Notes under the pieces: generated by a model
What the model saw: the letters and a program-made list of their open reading frames with translations, nothing else
Told to the model about the DNA's origin: nothing
Databases searched by the model: none
Translations under genes and position numbers: made by a program
Shown: positions 22,044-31,464 of the stretch, piece by piece
Numbering within the stretch: position 1 is the stretch's first letter
Layout of the letters: the number at the start of each line of letters is the position of its first letter
Assembly (NCBI GenBank): GCA_016212465.1
Contig: JACRGE010000038.1
Location: 1 to 34,357, forward strand
Source: Microcaldota archaeon
GTDB taxonomy: Archaea; Micrarchaeota; Micrarchaeia; Norongarragalinales; JACRGE01
Length of the DNA: 34,357 bases
Direction of reading: 5' to 3'

Positions 22044-22811
22044 ATGCCTAAGCCTGCAAGGTTCGGCCAGCATTTTCTTGTGGACCGTCCAACGCTGGAA
22101 GCAATTTCTTCTTTTCTGGATTTGCATGAAAAAACAGTGCTGGAAATAGGGGCGGGAACGGGCAACCTCACCGAAGCTTTGGCTAAGCAAGCGAAGAAAG
22201 TGGTCGCAATAGAAATCAGTCCCTCCTTGGTCAAAAAACTGCATGAACGGTTTATGGAGAGAAAAAATGTTCAAATATTGGAATGCGACGCGCTTGAATT
22301 TAATTTTGAGGGGTTTAAACTAATTTTCGGCAACCTGCCGTACAATATTTCATCCAAATTGCTTTTCAGGATCATCGAATCTAATTTCGAGGAGGCTGTT
22401 CTGTGTCTGCAGAAAGAAGTTGCAGAGCGCCTTGTCGCCTCACCGAACTCCTCGGAGTACTCTCGTTTGACGGCGATGGTTCAAAGCAGGTGCGACGTTT
22501 CCATCGTCCGCACGGTTTCAAGAGAATGCTTTAGACCCATCCCCGGAGTGGATTCTGCAATTGTCTACCTAAAGAAAGACAAAAAATTTGATTTGAACGG
22601 CCGCTTGATCGCAGCAATTTTTCAGCACAAGAACCAGTCCCTGAAGAATGCTCTCATTCACTCTACCAAGGCGCTTGGAATGAGTAAAGAGGAGTTGCTG
22701 GAGTGGGTAGAACCCACTGGCTTGAAGGGCAGAAGAGTGAGAACGCTTTCGTTAGCTGAGTTGCAGGAAATCAGCGATGAATACAGGAAACTCAAGGCGC
22801 ACTCATCCTGA
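22044..22811 (+). CDS. ksgA: 16S rRNA dimethyladenosine transferase KsgA/Dim1
   Basis: 255 residues from the ATG at 22044; the track used a TTG at 22035. KPARFGQHFLVDRPT, the SAM motif VLEIGAGTGNLTEAL, the acidic ribose ligand VVAIEIS, ECDALEF and the catalytic NLPYNISS are all present. The C-terminal domain has FRPIPGVDSAIVYL. The enzyme dimethylates two adenines at the end of helix 45 in 16S rRNA. The last 9 nt overlap the convergent surface-protein gene. Confidence 0.97.
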   Translation: MPKPARFGQHFLVDRPTLEAISSFLDLHEKTVLEIGAGTGNLTEALAKQAKKVVAIEISPSLVKKLHERFMERKNVQILECDALEFNFEGFKLIFGNLPYNISSKLLFRIIESNFEEAVLCLQKEVAERLVASPNSSEYSRLTAMVQSRCDVSIVRTVSRECFRPIPGVDSAIVYLKKDKKFDLNGRLIAAIFQHKNQSLKNALIHSTKALGMSKEELLEWVEPTGLKGRRVRTLSLAELQEISDEYRKLKAHSS

Positions 22812-25652
22812 TGCCACAACCGGTTTGCCTCTTTTGTCAACAGCCTTGAGCCGCGCCTTCCCGGTTTTAATCTGGTTTCCACTACACAGCTCGTATTCCA
22901 CAATCCATTTGTTTCCCTTTGTAAGAGCATCTTTCCTCCAAACAAGCATCACTCCCGTAATGGTTTCCTTGGTTTCAACAGGCTTTTCAGTGAATACCAC
23001 AGGCATTGCTTCTGTGAAGTCAATCAACTCCAATTCCTTTAGGCCAAGGTTACCTGGTCTGACTTCAATGGAAATTTTTTGTCCATTAACGTGCTTTTCA
23101 ATCTTTGCCGAAGATTTTCGTTTGTACATGAAAGCACTTGCCAATACCGCAATCATAAACAATGCTGCACATTCTACGCCGCCGAAGCCTGTAACAAGGC
23201 GGCCAGTAAGCGGCGTTTCATAACTTGGGTTTTCAGCCACAGCGTTCTGAGGCTTTTTCACTTCAACTATCTTCAACTCGTTCTCGTACTCAACCCGCCA
23301 ATTGCCTTCTGCATCAAATACGAATCCCACGATTCCTGCGCCACCGATTTCCCTCAAATACCTGCGTCCCTTGGGGTCTGTTATTCTCAATATTCCTTGC
23401 GCGGGCTCTCCTTCAACAAAAACCCCTATCTCGTGAAAACCTATTTCAACGGAATTCAAGATCCTTAGGTCTACTGCTTCTTTCGTTGCATTCATTTTTT
23501 GTCTAACGGAATTTGTGGATGCGTTCGTTTTGTTTGCCACAGATTTTTCTGACGTGTCTTCCAGAGTTTGGTCAACAGCTTTTTTAGTTTGTTCGACGTA
23601 TGCTCCAGCAAAACCTCCGCTTGAAGAGCCGCTTCCCGTCCAAGGCACCCTCTGCTTTTTAGAGCACTTTCCTTGCAAGCAATAGCCTGTAGCGCAGTCT
23701 TCGTTGAAAGCGCAGGGATCTCCATCCGTTCCAAGATGCATTCCAGCTGCCTCCACTTCCACGTATGAAAAACTAGGAATGAAGAAAATCAGTTCATCAA
23801 CCAACCAATTGGAATTGCGGTCTTTCTTGCACGTCTTCCACAGGCGCGCGGGGGTTATTTGGAACGAGTCCAGGTTTGGGCACATGGAATTTGGCGTGAT
23901 GTCCTTTTCAATGCCGTTTTCAAAAGTCTTTAGGAAAATTCTCCCCGAGTCAACAAAACTTTCGTTTAACCCAATCTTTCCCTCAATTCCCTTGAATTCA
24001 GCGGGGGTAGTGTTGCACGCGTGAAGGACGCATCGCTCCCAGTTTGCTTCCCTGCTGCAGTGCAGTGAATCACTTATGTAATCGGATGAAAGCTCCGCAA
24101 TCCCCTTCCACGCACCAAACGCGGGAATAAATAGCTCGCTCCAATAAACTGACTCATTTTCCACTAGGGATAGGTTTCCTTCAACAGCTGAAACAGAGAA
24201 GCCGGCAATCGAGAAATTGATTTCTGCGAGATTGGTTATGTTGACTCCCATTTTTAGCGTCTGCGTGAAGAGGTTTCCTTCAGCAATCCACTCACCAAGT
24301 GATTCATTCAACGCGTCTCCTTCCCAGCCTATTGAGAAATTCAACTCGTTTCCAGCAGTTAGATCCGCCCGGATTCCGCTTTCATTACATTTCCCAAATG
24401 ATGGGCAGAAAAAATCAGCTTCCACACCAGCATAATCCTCCAGCGAAGGGTTTGATAACCCATATAATCCAATGGCATGTTGTACAGAAGCATTTGCTGC
24501 AAAGAGTTGATTCTGGTGCCAACCGTATTCCTTTAGCACAGGGGCAGGTGTTTCATAGCGGATAGAATAATCGTCTTCCAAGAGATTGCATGCGAATGCA
24601 CCTCTTGCCTCAGGGAGGATCTCTCCACTTGAGTTGCTTACTGACTCGCTTTTTATTACGTCTCTGGGAATATCGTAGGTGCACACGCCACTGCCCTTTC
24701 CCAAAATATCTATTGTCCAGGAAACAGGCTCACCCGCCCTCGCTTTCCCTGGGGTTAATCTGTTTTTTTGAGCAAAATGAATTACAGTGAAATTGATTTC
24801 TTCAGAGAAATTCCCGTATTCAAATCCATCCCCTGCCCTCAGTTTCAGGGAATAATTGCCGTCACCTAAGTTCGAGAGGTTGAGGTCATAGGCGGTTGCA
24901 CGCATATTCGCTAATTCCCTCCAACTCCCGTCAAAAACCCATAGGTTATAGGCGAGGCTGCTCTGATTCTGCTCCTTGTCCTCTGATGCATTCCAGTTTA
25001 TTGAAATGTTTTTGTCGTAAATTCCTTCTGGTATGGTAATTATTTTCGGAGGAGTTGGAGGAGTGTTTATGAAATAATCCAACACAATTTTCACGGAAGC
25101 AGCAACTGGCATGCCGCACTGCAAGGCGCCGAGGCCGCCATTGAAAGAAGCGATTCTACCCCACCCTCCGCCTGGCCCGCAGGCCAGAGAACCCACTGCG
25201 TAAATTGCCCAAGAGTTTGCCGCATTCATTCTCACTGCAGAAGAGGGAATGCTGCAGCTCACTGCCGCAAAGTTTTCTTCTCCCCCAGGGAAATCGCAGC
25301 GAGAACACACGTTCACTCCATTCAAATAAAACGCCTCGCACACCCCTGTGCTTCTCACTGCCCCAACCCAAGAAACGTTTCCCCCTCGGTAAATTCCTTT
25401 AGGGAATTGAATGCTTCCGCTGAGCGGGTTGCCTCCGGAGTAATGGGTTCCGCCCGAGAAAGCCGCGTCGCAAGAACTGCTGGTTGCGAAACACCCTTGG
25501 CTCCCTCCTTCCGGCACGTTGCACATCGATAACGCGAGATGCTTCGAAGGGTATTCGCAGTACTCCAAGCCGAGCCCCCCTGCGACGAACGTTTCCGCTT
25601 TGCATGAAAATGCAAGAAACAGCAGCGCTAGCAATAAGCGCAAATAGTTCAC
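22803..25652 (-). CDS. Large membrane-anchored surface protein with FN3-like domain
   Basis: 949 residues from a GTG with a GGTG/GGAG site upstream and a TATA-like GCATAAAAAATT at about 25681-25693. Signal peptide (1-19), a Cys- and Gly-rich region to about residue 195, an FN3-like domain at about 200-295 (ISINWNASEDKEQNQSS ... YSLKLRAGDG), then beta-rich regions with many sequons. A CAFNEDCATGYCLQGKC knot lies before a Ser/Gly and Ala/Thr-rich linker. One membrane helix (CAALFMIAVLASAFMYKRK) lies near residue 830 and is followed by a 100-residue cytoplasmic beta-rich tail. No enzyme motif is seen. An inside domain on a surface protein could tie it to a partner or signal. Confidence 0.72.
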   Translation of the reverse strand: MNYLRLLLALLFLAFSCKAETFVAGGLGLEYCEYPSKHLALSMCNVPEGGSQGCFATSSSCDAAFSGGTHYSGGNPLSGSIQFPKGIYRGGNVSWVGAVRSTGVCEAFYLNGVNVCSRCDFPGGEENFAAVSCSIPSSAVRMNAANSWAIYAVGSLACGPGGGWGRIASFNGGLGALQCGMPVAASVKIVLDYFINTPPTPPKIITIPEGIYDKNISINWNASEDKEQNQSSLAYNLWVFDGSWRELANMRATAYDLNLSNLGDGNYSLKLRAGDGFEYGNFSEEINFTVIHFAQKNRLTPGKARAGEPVSWTIDILGKGSGVCTYDIPRDVIKSESVSNSSGEILPEARGAFACNLLEDDYSIRYETPAPVLKEYGWHQNQLFAANASVQHAIGLYGLSNPSLEDYAGVEADFFCPSFGKCNESGIRADLTAGNELNFSIGWEGDALNESLGEWIAEGNLFTQTLKMGVNITNLAEINFSIAGFSVSAVEGNLSLVENESVYWSELFIPAFGAWKGIAELSSDYISDSLHCSREANWERCVLHACNTTPAEFKGIEGKIGLNESFVDSGRIFLKTFENGIEKDITPNSMCPNLDSFQITPARLWKTCKKDRNSNWLVDELIFFIPSFSYVEVEAAGMHLGTDGDPCAFNEDCATGYCLQGKCSKKQRVPWTGSGSSSGGFAGAYVEQTKKAVDQTLEDTSEKSVANKTNASTNSVRQKMNATKEAVDLRILNSVEIGFHEIGVFVEGEPAQGILRITDPKGRRYLREIGGAGIVGFVFDAEGNWRVEYENELKIVEVKKPQNAVAENPSYETPLTGRLVTGFGGVECAALFMIAVLASAFMYKRKSSAKIEKHVNGQKISIEVRPGNLGLKELELIDFTEAMPVVFTEKPVETKETITGVMLVWRKDALTKGNKWIVEYELCSGNQIKTGKARLKAVDKRGKPVVASG

Positions 25653-25745
25653 GTCTCCACACCCGAAGAATTCGGAAGGAAAATTTTTTATGCCTTTCCT
25701 TTTGGGGGTGACGACTTTGATGCCAACAAAACAAAACTTCTGCAG

Positions 25746-26987
25746 CTATCTCACATAACCCCATTTCTTTAAAGCTGCCTTGAGTTCAGAGTGGGTTTTA
25801 GCGTATTCGTTCAATGGAATTCTGTGGTTAACTGCCTCTACTGCCTGGCGCATGGCTGCTGCACCTGCTCTCGTTCCCTTTGGATGTGAATGAATTCCCC
25901 CGCCAGCCTGCAACTGCAGGTCGCTTCCCAAGAGCTTGATGTTTTTTTCAACGAGCCCTGGATGGAGTCCACCTGATGCAACGGGCATGCTTTTCCTTAT
26001 GTGGAACCATTCCCTTCTCAAGAAGTCGTTGTAGGCCCTGATTTCAAGGACTTCGCCGTGCATCTTGCCTATTGCGCCGGTATGTATAAGGTCCCCACCG
26101 CACAGCCGCGAAAGCTTTGCAATAACCATGTTGTTTATACCGTGCCTGGGGTTTCTGTCGAATGCAGCATGGCCGGCCCTATGAACGAGGAGTGGGAGAT
26201 GGTTGTTTGCTTCAGCGATTGCCTGAATCCCGTTCAAGCCAACGCAGACTGCATCTATCATCAAGAGAGTGGCGCCGTTTTCAGCTGCTGAATCAACAGT
26301 TTCAAGGAGCTTGTCGCACCTGTTGGTTACATTGATTGCATAAAGCACTCTCCTTCCTGTTTCACTCTTCACTTTGTCAACCACTTCTCTTATTGCCTGA
26401 GCCCTTTCCAAAAGGGGAGAAAATCTTTGGTTGCTCAGCGTTTCATCATCTTTGCCGCAGTCTATTCCACCAGAAGCAGCTTCGTAGAAGACTTCTGCCT
26501 GCTCCTTCGGAGGAAGACCTATCTTTGGTTTTATGATGGTGCCAACGTGCGCCCTTCGATTAATCTCTGTTCCAATTATTTTCCGTAGGCCTTCAACCCC
26601 TAACCTCGGGCCCTTGAATTCTCTCACCACAGACTTCGGGAGGTGCACGTCCAACAACCGCACGTTTTTGAGTTTCTCTAGCCCAAAAAGGTTTCCTGCT
26701 ATTGTGCTCATTAATTGGGGGATGCCACCGACATCCCAAGAAAAATTTTCTATGGGAAAGCCTATGTCTGAAATTGAGTTCTTGTAATCAAGTTTTATTA
26801 TTCTTGCCGCATAGAGTTTGTGGATCCTTCTTTCTCTTGGTACACTCGTCCACGTTCCGGTGCTCTCCTCTTTTCCTATCTCCTCAGCTCCCCGTTTCAA
26901 CCCAAGCGGGCTTTCCACGTAATAGCGCGCGATTATGTACTCATCTTCATCCATCGCTTTCGTGAAAAACAGGTCTTCAGGCTTCAT
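25746..26987 (-). CDS. rbcL: Form III ribulose-1,5-bisphosphate carboxylase large subunit
   Basis: 413 residues from the ATG at 26987; the track start adds 32 unlike residues. Active-site residues are all present in order: GTWTSV, GNLFG, the first lysine in TIIKPKIGL, the carbamylated lysine and metal ligands in GKDDE, HRAGHAAF, HTG, the loop-6 lysine in GKMHGE, SGGLHPG and GGGIHSHP. The sequence is of the archaeal form III type, used in nucleotide salvage: AMP phosphorylase and ribose-1,5-bisphosphate isomerase provide the substrate and products enter glycolysis. Those two genes are not in the window. A small subunit is not needed. It is on the same strand as the histone gene, 82 nt downstream of it. 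Confidence 0.93.
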   Translation of the reverse strand: MKPEDLFFTKAMDEDEYIIARYYVESPLGLKRGAEEIGKEESTGTWTSVPRERRIHKLYAARIIKLDYKNSISDIGFPIENFSWDVGGIPQLMSTIAGNLFGLEKLKNVRLLDVHLPKSVVREFKGPRLGVEGLRKIIGTEINRRAHVGTIIKPKIGLPPKEQAEVFYEAASGGIDCGKDDETLSNQRFSPLLERAQAIREVVDKVKSETGRRVLYAINVTNRCDKLLETVDSAAENGATLLMIDAVCVGLNGIQAIAEANNHLPLLVHRAGHAAFDRNPRHGINNMVIAKLSRLCGGDLIHTGAIGKMHGEVLEIRAYNDFLRREWFHIRKSMPVASGGLHPGLVEKNIKLLGSDLQLQAGGGIHSHPKGTRAGAAAMRQAVEAVNHRIPLNEYAKTHSELKAALKKWGYVR

Positions 26988-27069
26988 CGCATCCCCGTTA
27001 CGATAACCTAAAGAAAAGGTGGCTAATAAGGTTTGGTTATAGAAAAACAAGAAGCAGATTTCAAAAGAT

Positions 27070-27270
27070 TCATCGTGAAGCAAGCTTTATGTCGTCGGCA
27101 GTAACTGTTTTCCTGCCCGCGTGTTTGGCCAGTTGGACCGCCCTTTGCGAGATGTCTATAGCCGCCTCTTCTAAAACATCGGCAAGTGCTTCAGCCGCAT
27201 CTGGACTAACGCGTTCCGCGCCAGCTTTTCTAATCAGTCTTTCGACAGGAGCAAGAGGCAAGTCAACCAC
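27070..27270 (-). CDS. Archaeal histone
   Basis: 66 residues from a GTG at 27270, the standard size; an ATG at 27288 would add six residues. [19 protein letters not shown], then [20 protein letters not shown] and [12 protein letters not shown] match HMf/HTa-type histone folds, including the RKAGAERVS loop and the final helix. It dimerises and wraps DNA. AAGGTGG precedes the GTG by 5 nt. A TATA-like CTTTATAATTG lies further upstream. Confidence 0.94.
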   Translation of the reverse strand: MVDLPLAPVERLIRKAGAERVSPDAAEALADVLEEAAIDISQRAVQLAKHAGRKTVTADDIKLASR

Positions 27271-27326
27271 AAGAACCACCTTAAACACATTACTGCACTG
27301 AGGCTGCCGAATAAACTACGTTGCGG

Positions 27327-27342
27327 ACAATTATAAAGGTTG
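27327..27342 (-). promoter_or_regulatory. TATA box for the histone gene
   Basis: ACCTTTATAATTG on the minus strand, about 60 nt before the histone start. The region 27343-27446 holds the helicase promoter on the other strand, with a CATATACTA element near 27400. Confidence 0.45.
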
Positions 27343-27446
27343 TCTTTGTATAAAAACTTTTGTTATCTTTTCCCACATCCCGCATTTATTCGTATTAGTA
27401 CATATACTATGTGTGCATTAATTTGTTTCTGTCATCAGGCGAATGA

Positions 27447-29003
27447 ATGGACACGTCCTCGAGAATTCCACTGAAGTTGGAGAATATAGAGCTCCGCTCC
27501 TACCAGGTGGAGGCTGCTGAAAACGTTCTGAAGAAAGGTAACACGCTTGTGATAATGCCTACTGCACTGGGAAAGACCTTCATAGCGGTACTGGTCATGG
27601 CCAAGCTCCTAAGAAAATCTCCTTCATCCAAGTTTCTTTTCCTGGCTCCCACCAAACCGCTTGCTGTGCAACAGGCAAACAGGATAAAGGAATTGCTTGA
27701 AATCAGTGGAGAAAAAGTAGTAGTGGTAACCGGCGAAACCTCACCTGAAGAAAGAGAGGGCATTTACGGAACAGCTCAAATCATCTCGGCTACACCCCAG
27801 ACCATCCAGAATGACTTGCTTACAAGCAAGCTCAAGCTAGAGGATTTTTCGCTTCTTATTGTAGACGAAGCACATCGTTGTGTTGGAGACTATGCCTATG
27901 CATTCATCGCGGGGCAAGCAAGAAAAGTCCCGGGTCTGCTTGTTATCGGCCTCACCGCATCCCCATCCTCTCAGAAGGAAAAAATCCAGGAAATCTGCGA
28001 TAATCTTGGAATCAAAAACATTGAAATCAAACAAGAGTTTGACAGGGACGTGAAGCCGTACGTAAAACACATTTTTTTCGATTGGGTTTTCGTTGAACTC
28101 CCTAGGGAGATAGTCGGATTGAGGGAAATCCTGGATGAAATGCTGAAAGAGAACCTGGTTTTACTCAAGGAACAGGGAGTGATTGAAAGTGCCAGCGTAC
28201 AAAAGATCAACAAACGAGATCTGCTGCAGTTGAGAGGAAAGCTTGTCGCTTCCCTTCCAGCCACATTTTCTTCGCTGAGCGTGCTTGCGAAAGTGATAAA
28301 CTTGGTTCACGGAACCGAACTGCTTGAAGTCGAAGGCATTGAAGCCCTTCGCGGCTTTTTAAAGGACATGGAAACCAGGAAAGTAAAGAGCAAGGCGGTC
28401 AAGAATCTTTTGTCGGATTTCAGGATTAAAAAACTGGCCGTAAAATGCGAGTCGCTTCTGGAAAGTGGCGTAGAGCACCCGAAGATAAGAAAGCTCAAGG
28501 AGATCGTTGGGACGGAAGTAACGGAAGGAAAGTCCATCATTGTTTTCGCTCATTACAGGAATTCCGTGAGGAAGCTCGTGGAAGAGCTGAACGAGATTGC
28601 TGGAGTAGACGCAAGGCAACTGGTCGGTAGGAGCAACGAGGGCATGAGCCAAAAGGAGCAGATTCAACTTTTGGAAAAGTTTCGCGCCAAGGAATTCAAT
28701 GTTCTTGTCGCATCCTCTGTTGGAGAAGAGGGGTTGGACATTCCCGCAGTTGATTTGGTCATCTTCTACGAAGCGGTTCCCTCTGAAATAAGGGCTATTC
28801 AGAGAAGGGGTAGGACAGGCAGGGTAAGGAGCGGCAACGTGGTTGTATTGATTACAAGAGATACAAGGGATGAAGCGTATTTCTGGATTTCAAAGAGGAA
28901 AGAGAAAAAGATGAGGCAAGTAATTTCTGAGATGAGGGGAGAAATGGGAAAAGCAGTGGAAGAACTTCCTCCAGGGCAAAAGCCTCTCTCTGAATTTGGT
29001 TAG
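27447..29003 (+). CDS. Hef/FANCM-type superfamily 2 helicase (helicase part only)
   Basis: 518 residues. Walker A is PTALGKT (residues 38-44), the DEAH box is VDEAHRC, motif III is LTASP and motif VI is QRRGRTGR. The long inserted helical region between the two RecA domains (about 230-340) is the thumb-like insertion of Hef, and the sequence ends soon after RecA2 with no nuclease. Euryarchaeal Hef continues into an ERCC4 nuclease. Here that part is a separate gene at 30686-31390. Hef acts on stalled forks and branched DNA. The ATG follows AGGCG. Confidence 0.88.
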   Translation: MDTSSRIPLKLENIELRSYQVEAAENVLKKGNTLVIMPTALGKTFIAVLVMAKLLRKSPSSKFLFLAPTKPLAVQQANRIKELLEISGEKVVVVTGETSPEEREGIYGTAQIISATPQTIQNDLLTSKLKLEDFSLLIVDEAHRCVGDYAYAFIAGQARKVPGLLVIGLTASPSSQKEKIQEICDNLGIKNIEIKQEFDRDVKPYVKHIFFDWVFVELPREIVGLREILDEMLKENLVLLKEQGVIESASVQKINKRDLLQLRGKLVASLPATFSSLSVLAKVINLVHGTELLEVEGIEALRGFLKDMETRKVKSKAVKNLLSDFRIKKLAVKCESLLESGVEHPKIRKLKEIVGTEVTEGKSIIVFAHYRNSVRKLVEELNEIAGVDARQLVGRSNEGMSQKEQIQLLEKFRAKEFNVLVASSVGEEGLDIPAVDLVIFYEAVPSEIRAIQRRGRTGRVRSGNVVVLITRDTRDEAYFWISKRKEKKMRQVISEMRGEMGKAVEELPPGQKPLSEFG

Positions 29004-29007
29004 TGTG

Positions 29008-29541
29008 TCACTCGGAATCGTATTTTACTAGAGAAAACACGTCGTAGTCCCTGAGTTTGTCTCTGCCGTGAAGGAAAGAGAGTTCAATCACGAAGGCGAT
29101 TCCCGCCACTTTTCCACCGAGTCGTTCAACCAACTTCACAGCTGCCTTGGTAGTCCCGCCTGTTGCAAGCAGGTCGTCTACTATAAGAACTTTAGACCCC
29201 TTTTCAATGCCGTCCTCGTGAATTTCAAGCGAATCGCTTCCATACTCTAATTCATACGTTTCCTTAATCGTTTTGTGAGGAAGCTTTCCTGGCTTTCTGA
29301 CTGGAACGAAGCCAATGTGAAGCGCATTTGCAATGGCTGCACCGAAAATGAATCCTCTTGACTCGGCTGCTACAACGACGTCAATGTTCTTGCTTTTGAA
29401 ATGTTCTGCCAGCATGTCAACTACGCCGCCGAACGCCTTGCCATCCTTGAGAAGTGTTGTTATGTCCCTGAACACGATTCCCTTCTTTGGAAAATCGGGA
29501 ATATTTCTTATCCTTTCCTTGAGTTCAACGTCATTCATCAT
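29008..29541 (-). CDS. apt: Adenine phosphoribosyltransferase
   Basis: 177 residues from the ATG at 29541; the track start at 29556 is a [43 protein letters not shown] and the PRPP-binding [17 protein letters not shown] are the APRT signatures. It makes AMP from adenine and PRPP. It lies just downstream of the MTA phosphorylase gene, which yields adenine. The product AMP is the starting point of the RuBisCO III route. It ends 4 nt from the convergent helicase gene. Confidence 0.95.
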   Translation of the reverse strand: MMNDVELKERIRNIPDFPKKGIVFRDITTLLKDGKAFGGVVDMLAEHFKSKNIDVVVAAESRGFIFGAAIANALHIGFVPVRKPGKLPHKTIKETYELEYGSDSLEIHEDGIEKGSKVLIVDDLLATGGTTKAAVKLVERLGGKVAGIAFVIELSFLHGRDKLRDYDVFSLVKYDSE

Positions 29542-29563
29542 ATCATCGTTTTCCAATAAACTT

Positions 29564-30358
29564 TCAGAGAGTCGCGTTTTTCAAAGCAGCGTTGCAAGAG
29601 CATTCCTTTTCAACATCTGTTTTTTCAATTATTTCCAGCAACAGTTTTTTCACGGTTTCTATATTCGCGTTGAACACCTTCATGAAGTCCTTTGCCTCCA
29701 CGGATTTTATCTCTGGATGGCCTTGAAGCCCTGCGTCGTAATCCGTAACAAGCGCAATGCCACAAAAACAAATCTCTTGCTCCCTTGCGAGAATGACTTC
29801 AGGGTATTGCGTCATGTTAACTACGCTCCAACCCATTTTGGAAAACCAACAGCTTTCGGCCTTCGTTGAAAAGTGAGGCCCTTGGATCACTACCACGGTT
29901 CCTCTCTCATGAATTGGCAGCTTGAGCTTCCTCCCGCATTCGATTGCGATTTCCCTAAGTGAGGAGCAGTAGGGTTCCGCGCCCGATACGAATGTGATTT
30001 TCGGTCCATCGTAAAACGTGTCTTTCCTCCCCTTCGTTCTATCGATAAACTGGTCTGGGATAACTAGGTCACCAGGTTTTATCCCAAGCTGCAACGAGCC
30101 GCATGAACAAGGCGAAATGATTTTCTTCACGCCAAGGGATTTCATCGCGTAGATATTGGCGCGAAAATTAATCATATGCGGAGGGATTGAGTAATCATGG
30201 CGATGACGTGGTAGGAAGGCTATTTTCTTGCCCTTGTATTCCCCAACAGAAATCCTATCCGAAGTAGCTCCAAAAGACGTTTCTACATCAATTTGCTCAA
30301 CGTTTTCAAGGAACGAAAAAAAACCAGTGCCCCCGAATACACCGATGTCCGCTTTCAT
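29564..30358 (-). CDS. mtnP: S-methyl-5'-thioadenosine phosphorylase
   Basis: 264 residues, normal length. [11 protein letters not shown] gives the phosphate loop, [20 protein letters not shown] and [16 protein letters not shown] are family signatures, and TDYDAGL carries the Asp residues expected for 6-amino purine substrates. The enzyme splits methylthioadenosine to adenine and 5-methylthioribose-1-phosphate. The last 15 residues include extra cysteines (CSCNAALK). Its start overlaps the stop of the small membrane protein gene by 4 nt, and apt follows after about 22 nt, so the three form an operon. Confidence 0.92.
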   Translation of the reverse strand: MKADIGVFGGTGFFSFLENVEQIDVETSFGATSDRISVGEYKGKKIAFLPRHRHDYSIPPHMINFRANIYAMKSLGVKKIISPCSCGSLQLGIKPGDLVIPDQFIDRTKGRKDTFYDGPKITFVSGAEPYCSSLREIAIECGRKLKLPIHERGTVVVIQGPHFSTKAESCWFSKMGWSVVNMTQYPEVILAREQEICFCGIALVTDYDAGLQGHPEIKSVEAKDFMKVFNANIETVKKLLLEIIEKTDVEKECSCNAALKNATL

Positions 30359-30624
30359 TTTTTCACCTTTTGCTTTCTTCCAAGCGGTTTAGCGTCCTTC
30401 TTGTAAAACCACTCGTAAACCCCGTAGGCGAAACTGAGGGAATAAACAACGCTCAATAAAAGAACTCCAAACTGTTTGTTCAGGAAAGCAGTCAGAAACC
30501 AGAATGGTTGGGCAAGGAGCCCGCACACAAAGCCCCATTTGTTCTTTTTCGCAAGGAGCAGGATTGATGATACTCCTAAGACAGCGATTCCAATCTGAGC
30601 CACCAGGTCAAGCGCATTTTCCAT
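30355..30624 (-). CDS. Three-helix SemiSWEET/PnuC-like membrane protein
   Basis: 89 residues with three membrane helices and a basic C-terminus. KNKWGFVCGLLAQPFWFL and GVLLLSVVYSLSFAYGVYEWF resemble half of a PnuC-type (SWEET-fold) transporter, including the KNxWG and QPFW patterns. Such half-size proteins dimerise to make a pore. The 4-nt overlap with the MTA phosphorylase gene suggests transport of a purine-related compound. That is context inference. AAAGGG precedes the ATG. Confidence 0.6.
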   Translation of the reverse strand: MENALDLVAQIGIAVLGVSSILLLAKKNKWGFVCGLLAQPFWFLTAFLNKQFGVLLLSVVYSLSFAYGVYEWFYKKDAKPLGRKQKVKK

Positions 30625-30685
30625 TGTTTTTCCCTTTGTTAATTATCTTATTTGTATTTTAACCAATATTAATGTGGTGTAGGAA

Positions 30686-31390
30686 ATGCAGAGCAAAGAA
30701 AAGCCAGCCGATGAAATTGTTTTCCTGCCAAGCGAGATAATCCAGGTGTACTTGGACGACAGGGAGTTGAGGAGCGAGACCGCGAAAAAACTGTTCGAGC
30801 TCGGCGCCAAATTGAAGGCAAAACGACTTGTCGTAGGGGATTTTATTTTGAGCGACAGAGTGGGTTTGGAAAAAAAGCTCGCAGCTGATTTTGAGAACAG
30901 TATAATAGACGGAAGGCTATTTGTTCAAGCTCAAGAGCTTGTGCGGAATTTTTCTTGCCCAATCCTTGTGGTAGTGGGAAGGGAGTTTGAGAGAATAAAC
31001 CCAAGGGCATTAAAGGGGGCGTTCATTTCCCTTGCGATAGACTTCAAGATACCTCTGTTTTTTTTCGATTCAGAGGAGGAACTAGCGGAGTTCATTTTTC
31101 AGACTGCAGAAAGGGAGCAGTTGAAGGAGAAAAAGGAATTGAAACTGAGGCTCGAGAAAAGAATTTTTGACCTTCCAATGCACCAGCAGTTCATCGTGGA
31201 ATCGCTTCCCTTAGTCGGGCCAGTTCATGCAAAAAAACTGTTGGAGTATTTCGGTAGCGTGGAACGCGTTTTTAATGCGTCTGAAGAGGAGTTGAAGGAA
31301 GTGGACGGGATAGGCGAGATAAAGGCCAAGGAGATCCGGAGAGTTGTATCAGCCCGCTATGAAAAACCAGATGAGGAAGAATGTGACTGA
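30686..31390 (+). CDS. ERCC4/XPF-type nuclease with helix-hairpin-helix domain
   Basis: 234 residues. The nuclease motif is VYLDDRE (D24, D25, R26, E27), GD (51-52) and the ERKxxxD element as EKKLAAD (E62-K63-K64 and D68), so the central Arg is Lys. NSIIDGRLFVQAQEL follows as in Hef/XPF. The C-terminal double helix-hairpin-helix reads LVGPVHAKKLLEYFGSVERV and VDGIGEIKAKEIR. The nuclease cuts branched DNA near junctions. It corresponds to the C-terminal half of Hef, whose helicase half is 1.7 kb upstream. Three minus-strand genes lie between. Confidence 0.9.
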   Translation: MQSKEKPADEIVFLPSEIIQVYLDDRELRSETAKKLFELGAKLKAKRLVVGDFILSDRVGLEKKLAADFENSIIDGRLFVQAQELVRNFSCPILVVVGREFERINPRALKGAFISLAIDFKIPLFFFDSEEELAEFIFQTAEREQLKEKKELKLRLEKRIFDLPMHQQFIVESLPLVGPVHAKKLLEYFGSVERVFNASEEELKEVDGIGEIKAKEIRRVVSARYEKPDEEECD

Positions 31391-31464
31391 TAAACCGTTC
31401 AACGCTGTGATTGAAAGCTTAATATCTGTCTTTTTTCTATATCAACCTTAAGGAATTTGATGCC

